From NCBI RefSeq assembly GCF_003105115.1, contig NZ_QETH01000034.1, forward strand, positions 1-45,727: a stretch of DNA of 45,727 nucleotides. The letters are read 5' to 3'. Below the pieces are notes generated by a model. The model did no database searches, was not told where the DNA came from, and saw nothing but the letters and a program-made list of their open reading frames with translations. Positions 42,199 to 45,727 of this stretch are shown one piece after another. Position 1 is the first letter of the stretch. The number at the start of each line of letters is the position of its first letter. Position numbers and translations under genes: made by a program. The stretch is from Flavobacterium sp. HTF (GTDB lineage Bacteria > Bacteroidota > Bacteroidia > Flavobacteriales > Flavobacteriaceae).

Positions 42199-43569
42199 AT
42201 GAAAAATACATTCTTCTTATTGTTGCTTTTGGGAATCTTTTTTTCTGCAAACGCACAACAAAAACCAGTTTTTCAAAAGCTGCGATATGAGGATGATTTC
42301 AAATATCTAAAAGCCGATTCGACGAAGAACTTTTACGAAAAAATTAAATATATCCCATTAAGCCTAAACGAAAATTACTACGCATCCGTTGGCGGTGAAG
42401 CGAGACTGCAGTACACCTACACGGTAAATGACAAATGGGGTGACGAATCTGATGAAGGCGATGGTTATTTGCTTTCCCGTTACCTGCTTCATGCTGATGT
42501 TCATTTAGGAATTTTCAGAACGTTTTTTCAATTGCAAAGCAGTTTAGCCAACAGTAAAACGGATCCAAGTCCGGTTGACGAAAACCTATTAGACATTCAT
42601 CAGGCATTTCTGGATATCGATTTTATTAGAAACGAAAAACAGCAATTAACATTACGTTCCGGAAGACAGGAACTTATGTACGGTTCGCAGCGCTTAGTGG
42701 CGGTACGTGAAGGCCCTAACAGCCGACTTGCTTTTGATGCTGTAAAACTATTTTATAAAAATAATACCTGGCAGACAGATGCCTTTTTCACACATCCCAT
42801 TGCGAATAAACCCGGAACTTTTAATGACAGCTTTAATGAAAATGCCCGATTTTGGGGAAGCTATACGGTAATTCATAAAGTTCCTTTTATTCAGAATATA
42901 GATTTGTATTATCTAGAATTATGGAAAAGCCGTTCCGTTTTTAATGATGCAATTGGAGAAGAAAACAGACAATCTGTTGGAACCCGAATCTGGAAAAATA
43001 AAGGAAACTGGAAATATGATTTTGAAGGCGTTTACCAATTCGGAACGATTAATGAGAAAAATATTTCTGCCTGGACAATTTCTTCTTTTGCTTGCTATAC
43101 TTTCGAAAATTTAAAGTACAGCCCCGAGATTGGACTTAAAACAGAAATTATTTCCGGTGACAAAACCTTCGGTGATAATCAATTACAGACTTTTAATCCG
43201 TTATATCCAAGAGGTGCCTATTTTGGATTAGTTGCTTTAATCGGTCCGTCAAATTTAATTGACATTCATCCTTCAATCAGCTTAACTTTATCCGAAAAAT
43301 GGGGTCTCGGGATTGATTATGATATTTTCTGGAGGCAAACTGTAAGTGATGGTTTATATGCACCAAACATGCAGCTTTTATATTCCGGAGAAAATACAAC
43401 CAAACGTTTTATAGGTTCACAATTAATCTCGAATTTAGATTATACCGCAAATGATTATTTGGCATTTACATTAGAAACCGGCTGGTTTAATTCAGGTTCA
43501 TTTTTAAAAGAAGTCGGTACTGGGAAAGATTATTTTTATGCTGCCTTGACAGCACAATTTAAATTTTAA
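42199..43569 (+). CDS. Alginate-export-family outer membrane porin
   Basis: A 456-residue outer-membrane beta-barrel with signal peptide (LLLLLGIFFSANAQQ). The blocks YYASVGGEARLQYTY, LHADVHLGIFRTFFQLQSS and LTLRSGRQELMYGSQRLVAV are those of the AlgE/alginate_exp family; the last residue is Phe (TAQFKF). Despite the family name many members are general small-molecule porins. Paired with the amidohydrolase it probably lets substrate or product pass the outer membrane. Its last 24 bp are copied 102 bp downstream. Confidence 0.86.
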   Translation: MKNTFFLLLLLGIFFSANAQQKPVFQKLRYEDDFKYLKADSTKNFYEKIKYIPLSLNENYYASVGGEARLQYTYTVNDKWGDESDEGDGYLLSRYLLHADVHLGIFRTFFQLQSSLANSKTDPSPVDENLLDIHQAFLDIDFIRNEKQQLTLRSGRQELMYGSQRLVAVREGPNSRLAFDAVKLFYKNNTWQTDAFFTHPIANKPGTFNDSFNENARFWGSYTVIHKVPFIQNIDLYYLELWKSRSVFNDAIGEENRQSVGTRIWKNKGNWKYDFEGVYQFGTINEKNISAWTISSFACYTFENLKYSPEIGLKTEIISGDKTFGDNQLQTFNPLYPRGAYFGLVALIGPSNLIDIHPSISLTLSEKWGLGIDYDIFWRQTVSDGLYAPNMQLLYSGENTTKRFIGSQLISNLDYTANDYLAFTLETGWFNSGSFLKEVGTGKDYFYAALTAQFKF

Positions 43570-43671
43570 TAAAAAGAACCGGAGGTTCAATACATATTGT
43601 AGGGACGGATTTTAATCCATCCATTAAAAACATTATTTTCCAAAGCTTTGACAGCACAATTTAAATTTTAA
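43546..43671. repeat. 24-bp direct repeat of the porin 3' end flanking a small palindromic element
   Basis: TTGACAGCACAATTTAAATT plus TTAA occurs at 43546-43569 (porin codons LTAQFKF and stop) and again at 43648-43671. Between them is a 78-bp element with hairpin GAACC-GGA-GGTTC (43576-43588) and near-palindrome GGACGGATTTTAATCCATCC near 43603-43622. It looks like an insertion with target duplication or a local duplication. Confidence 0.75.
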
Positions 43672-43676
43672 ATTTG
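43647..43676 (+). promoter_or_regulatory. Promoter of the RNA ligase-like gene, built from the duplicated porin end
   Basis: TTTG (43647-43650), 18-bp spacer, TAAATTTG (43669-43676), matching the consensus. Most of it lies in the second copy of the porin 3' end. The ATG follows 20 bp later. Confidence 0.65.
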
Positions 43677-43696
43677 TGTAAACCAAAGTTCAAAAA

Positions 43697-44260
43697 ATGG
43701 AGAAAAAATATTCCGTTGCCATTTATCCTTCGCCAGAAGTTATTGATTCGGTCAAAATAATGAAGGATTATTTAAAAAGCAAAATTGACTGGTACAACAG
43801 TTGTAATTCGACAGCACATATTACGATTTGTGAATTCACCATTGACGAATCTGAAATAGAAAAATACAAGCAAAAGCTTTTTAAAATCTGTGACACGTTT
43901 ACTCCTTTTCAGGCTTATTTAGATCATTTTGGAGCCTATGATAATGCAGGGGCATTTTTTATTGCTCCAAATGAAGATTCGAAAAACCTTTTAAAACCAA
44001 TCCTGAAAAAAGTTCAGGAAACTTTAAAACCTCTAAAACTCAAAAAGAGCGATGATCCGCATATGTCTATCGGCAGAAAACTAACTCCTGAGAATCTTAA
44101 AATAGCATCGCAGCTTTTTACCACAATTGATATTGATTTCTCCTGCAAAGAAATCGTTCTAAGAGAACTTGATCCTGTTAAAAAACAGTTTTTTGTAATT
44201 GATACTTTTTCTTTTAATGGAAATACGCAGCCTGAATTTATTCAGGGAAGCCTTTTTTAA
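43697..44260 (+). CDS. 2'-5' RNA ligase / cyclic phosphodiesterase family protein
   Basis: A 187-residue 2H phosphoesterase-like protein. The two H-x-(T/S)-x motifs are HITI (His41) and HMSI (His122), the normal pair for LigT/2'-5' RNA ligase-like enzymes acting on cyclic phosphates or RNA ends. Function in the cell is uncertain. It has its own promoter, so it is not simply the tail of the porin operon, and two palindromic repeats follow it. Confidence 0.85.
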   Translation: MEKKYSVAIYPSPEVIDSVKIMKDYLKSKIDWYNSCNSTAHITICEFTIDESEIEKYKQKLFKICDTFTPFQAYLDHFGAYDNAGAFFIAPNEDSKNLLKPILKKVQETLKPLKLKKSDDPHMSIGRKLTPENLKIASQLFTTIDIDFSCKEIVLRELDPVKKQFFVIDTFSFNGNTQPEFIQGSLF

Positions 44261-44300
44261 TGATTTTGGTATTAATGCCATCCTGCCGAAAGAAGGAAAC

Positions 44301-44373
44301 ATAGCCCAAGGTTTCAACCTTGGGAGCGCAATATATTCACAATACAAATCCAAAGGTTGAAACCTTGGGCTAT
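44301..44373. repeat. REP-like palindromic repeat, copy 1
   Basis: ATAGCCCAAGGTTTC... begins and GAAACCTTGGGCTAT ends this 73-bp unit, so the whole is an inverted repeat; each end also holds a small hairpin around CCAAGGTT/AACCTTGG. The first 51 bp are identical to copy 2 at 44455. Short frames reading through it are artefacts of the repeat. Confidence 0.85.
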
Positions 44374-44454
44374 AATAAAATCCCCTTATTGATGATTCAG
44401 ATTGTGGAGTTCTTGTGTGATCCTTCCTTCATCAGGATAACAAAACAAGAAAAC

Positions 44455-44528
44455 ATAGCCCAAGGTTTCAACCTTGGGAGCGCAATATATTCACAATACA
44501 AATCCCCAAGGTTAAAACCTTGGGCTAT
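44455..44528. repeat. REP-like palindromic repeat, copy 2
   Basis: A 74-bp unit with the same structure as copy 1, 154 bp further on, in the same orientation. The first 51 bp match exactly; the far arm differs at a few bases (CCAAGGTTAAAACC). The bases between the copies are unrelated. Confidence 0.85.
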
Positions 44529-44646
44529 GTAAAAAATTGCAATTCTGCGTCTTTGCTACCAATTCAACAACTTGCGAACCTTGCGAAAAAACATTGCGCC
44601 TTTGCGTTTAAATAAACACAAAGCAAAACAACCTGAAACCTGAAAC
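44529..44646. repeat. Low-complexity tail with GCGAACCTTGCG and two CCTGAAA heptamers
   Basis: The stretch ACTTGCGAACCTTGCGAAAA, then GCGCCTTTGCGTTT looks like a degenerate interspersed repeat. At 44632-44646 CCTGAAACCTGAAAC is two copies of the heptamer of the right-hand array in opposite orientation, placed before the AraC gene. Confidence 0.55.
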
Positions 44647-44672
44647 GAAAAAAACAAATCATTAATTTTTCG

Positions 44673-44680
44673 TATATTTG
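44673..44680 (+). promoter_or_regulatory. -7 box (TATATTTG) of the second AraC gene
   Basis: Exact TAnnTTTG match 20 bp before the ATG at 44701. No clear -33 element. Confidence 0.6.
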
Positions 44681-44700
44681 AATTTTACAATTCATCTCAT

Positions 44701-45624
44701 ATGAAATCCCTAGACTCATTTTACCAGGATATTACCGAAGGCTCAACAGTTCAACCAAGTTCGTTATTACCAAATGACATTCAAAAAGAAATAGGACATT
44801 TTAATGTTTTTAATATTAAAGAACTATTAGAACGCCTTCAGGGGAAATCGATTATGCCTTATGACAGGCGGGCATATTATAAAATAAGTTTGATAAAAGG
44901 AAAAAACAGAGCTGAATACGCCGATAAAATCATAGAAATCGATAAATATGCTTTGCTGTTTGCCACACCAAAGATTCCTTATAATTATTTACCGCAAGAC
45001 ACGAATCAGGCCGGACAGTTTTGCGTGTTTACCAGCGAATTTCTTTCTAAAAACAAAAGCGGAATTGATTTGGATGAACTTCCTATTTTTGCTTCAGACG
45101 GATATCCTGTTTTTCAGCTTTCCGAAGAAGAAGTGCCTGAAGTTGAATTGATTTTCAACAAAATACAAAAAGAAATCAACTCCGATTATATTTATAAATA
45201 TGACCTGATTCGGAATTATGTCGCAGAGTTAATTCACTTTGGACAAAAACTACAGCCTATAACCGCACTTTATTCCAAACATAATTCGGCAGCAAGAGTT
45301 TCTTCCTTATTTGCGGAATTATTAGAACGACAATTTCCTATTGAATCCCCGCATCAGCGACTGGCGCTTAGGACCGCAAAAGATTTCGCCGACCGATTAG
45401 CCGTTCATGTCAATCATCTCAATAAGGTTTTAAAGGAAAACACCGGAAAAACCACAACAGAATTAATCAGCAGCCGATTAACAAACGAAGCGAAAATTCT
45501 CTTAAAACAAACCGACTGGAATATCTCTGAAATTGCCTATTCACTAGGTTTTGAAGAGTTAGCCCATTTTTCTAACTTTTTTAAAAAACAAACTTCTCTT
45601 ACGCCTTTGGCATTTAGGAGTTAG
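44701..45624 (+). CDS. AraC-family transcriptional regulator
   Basis: A 307-residue regulator with an N-terminal cupin-like sensor (RRAYYKISLIKGKNRAEYAD) and a C-terminal double helix-turn-helix (ADRLAVHVNHLNKVLKENTG, then NISEIAYSLGFEELAHFSNF and TSLTPLAFRS). This type often lies beside the oxidoreductase or hydrolase genes it controls. The amidohydrolase-porin cluster is a plausible target, but the RNA ligase-like gene and repeats intervene. The coding frame ends 4 bp before the heptamer array. Confidence 0.88.
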   Translation: MKSLDSFYQDITEGSTVQPSSLLPNDIQKEIGHFNVFNIKELLERLQGKSIMPYDRRAYYKISLIKGKNRAEYADKIIEIDKYALLFATPKIPYNYLPQDTNQAGQFCVFTSEFLSKNKSGIDLDELPIFASDGYPVFQLSEEEVPEVELIFNKIQKEINSDYIYKYDLIRNYVAELIHFGQKLQPITALYSKHNSAARVSSLFAELLERQFPIESPHQRLALRTAKDFADRLAVHVNHLNKVLKENTGKTTTELISSRLTNEAKILLKQTDWNISEIAYSLGFEELAHFSNFFKKQTSLTPLAFRS

Positions 45625-45628
45625 TTTT

Positions 45629-45727
45629 GGTTTCAGGTTTCAGGTTTCAGGTTTCAGGTTTCAGGTTTCAGGTTTCAGGTTTCAGGTTTCAGGTTTCAGG
45701 TTTCAGGTTTCAGGTTTCAGGTTTCAG
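45629..45727. repeat. Perfect tandem heptamer array (GGTTTCA)14+, running off the window
   Basis: Fourteen perfect GGTTTCA copies plus the first base of another, starting 4 bp after the AraC stop and continuing past the right edge. No spacer variation, so it is not a CRISPR array. Confidence 0.97.

Noticed and set aside
44320..44532. 70-codon plus-strand reading frame, with a minus-strand frame at 44159-44353
   Set aside because: Most of both frames is made of, or runs into, the REP-like palindromes. The peptide simply repeats the palindrome translation and has no independent support.
45629..45727. Heptamer array considered as CRISPR
   Set aside because: The unit is 7 bp with no spacers; no cas genes are near.

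Overview
The window looks like a chromosomal segment of a Flavobacterium-type member of the Bacteroidota. The evidence is low G+C, SusC/SusD pairs, Bacteroidota-type promoters (TTTG or TTG, then TAnnTTTG about 18-20 bp downstream), LacI, GntR and AraC regulators, and a short histone-H1-like protein. I saw no rRNA, tRNA, CRISPR array, phage or transposase gene.

Layout. (1) 1-2603: edge of an L-rhamnose locus, with the first 36 codons of an aldolase/dehydrogenase, RhaT and a divergent GntR regulator. (2) 2685-4124: three small genes (H1-like, receiver-like, a small secreted protein). (3) 4602-19669, minus strand: a pectin utilisation locus read as GH28 lipoprotein, SusC, SusD, DUF4861, GH105, GH105, GH43, CE8 pectinesterase, GH28, CE12 acetylesterase. 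(4) 19955-20983: a LacI regulator facing away from that locus. (5) 21149-30905, minus strand: a complete cytoplasmic uronate pathway (uxaA, uxaB, kdgA, kdgK, uxaC, kduD, kduI) and the hexuronate importer exuT, followed at 31325 by a secreted esterase on the plus strand. (6) 32357-38623: a Xus-like iron/siderophore locus (TonB receptor, DUF4374 lipoprotein, PepSY membrane protein) with a divergent AraC/PchR-type regulator. (7) 38958-45624, plus strand: a receiver-like small protein, a secreted isochorismatase-family hydrolase, a YtcJ-like amidohydrolase, an alginate-export-type porin, a 2'-5' RNA ligase-like protein and a second AraC regulator, among several families of small repeats.

How it fits together. 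Pectin is demethylated (CE8), deacetylated (CE12, perhaps the 31325 esterase) and cut by GH28, GH105 and GH43 enzymes outside the cytoplasm. Oligomers enter through SusC/D. Galacturonate enters through ExuT and goes UxaC, UxaB, UxaA to KDG. Unsaturated uronate from GH105 goes KduI, KduD to KDG. KdgK and KdgA finish the route to pyruvate and glyceraldehyde-3-phosphate. Rhamnose released from rhamnogalacturonan can feed the genes at the left edge. A 14-bp palindrome (TGTAATCGATTACA or TGTAATCGATTGCA) lies directly downstream of the -7 box of the GH28-susCD operon, the kduI operon and exuT, with a weaker relative before lacI. This implies a single LacI-controlled pectin regulon that can be read from the DNA.

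The most interesting non-coding signals are that shared operator/promoter design, a 21-bp-spaced direct repeat between the Xus-like operon and its AraC gene, two terminators placed 26-27 nt before start codons inside gene clusters, a promoter copied three times at 123-bp spacing, a duplicated porin 3' end that supplies a promoter for the next gene, and a (GGTTTCA)n array at the right edge.
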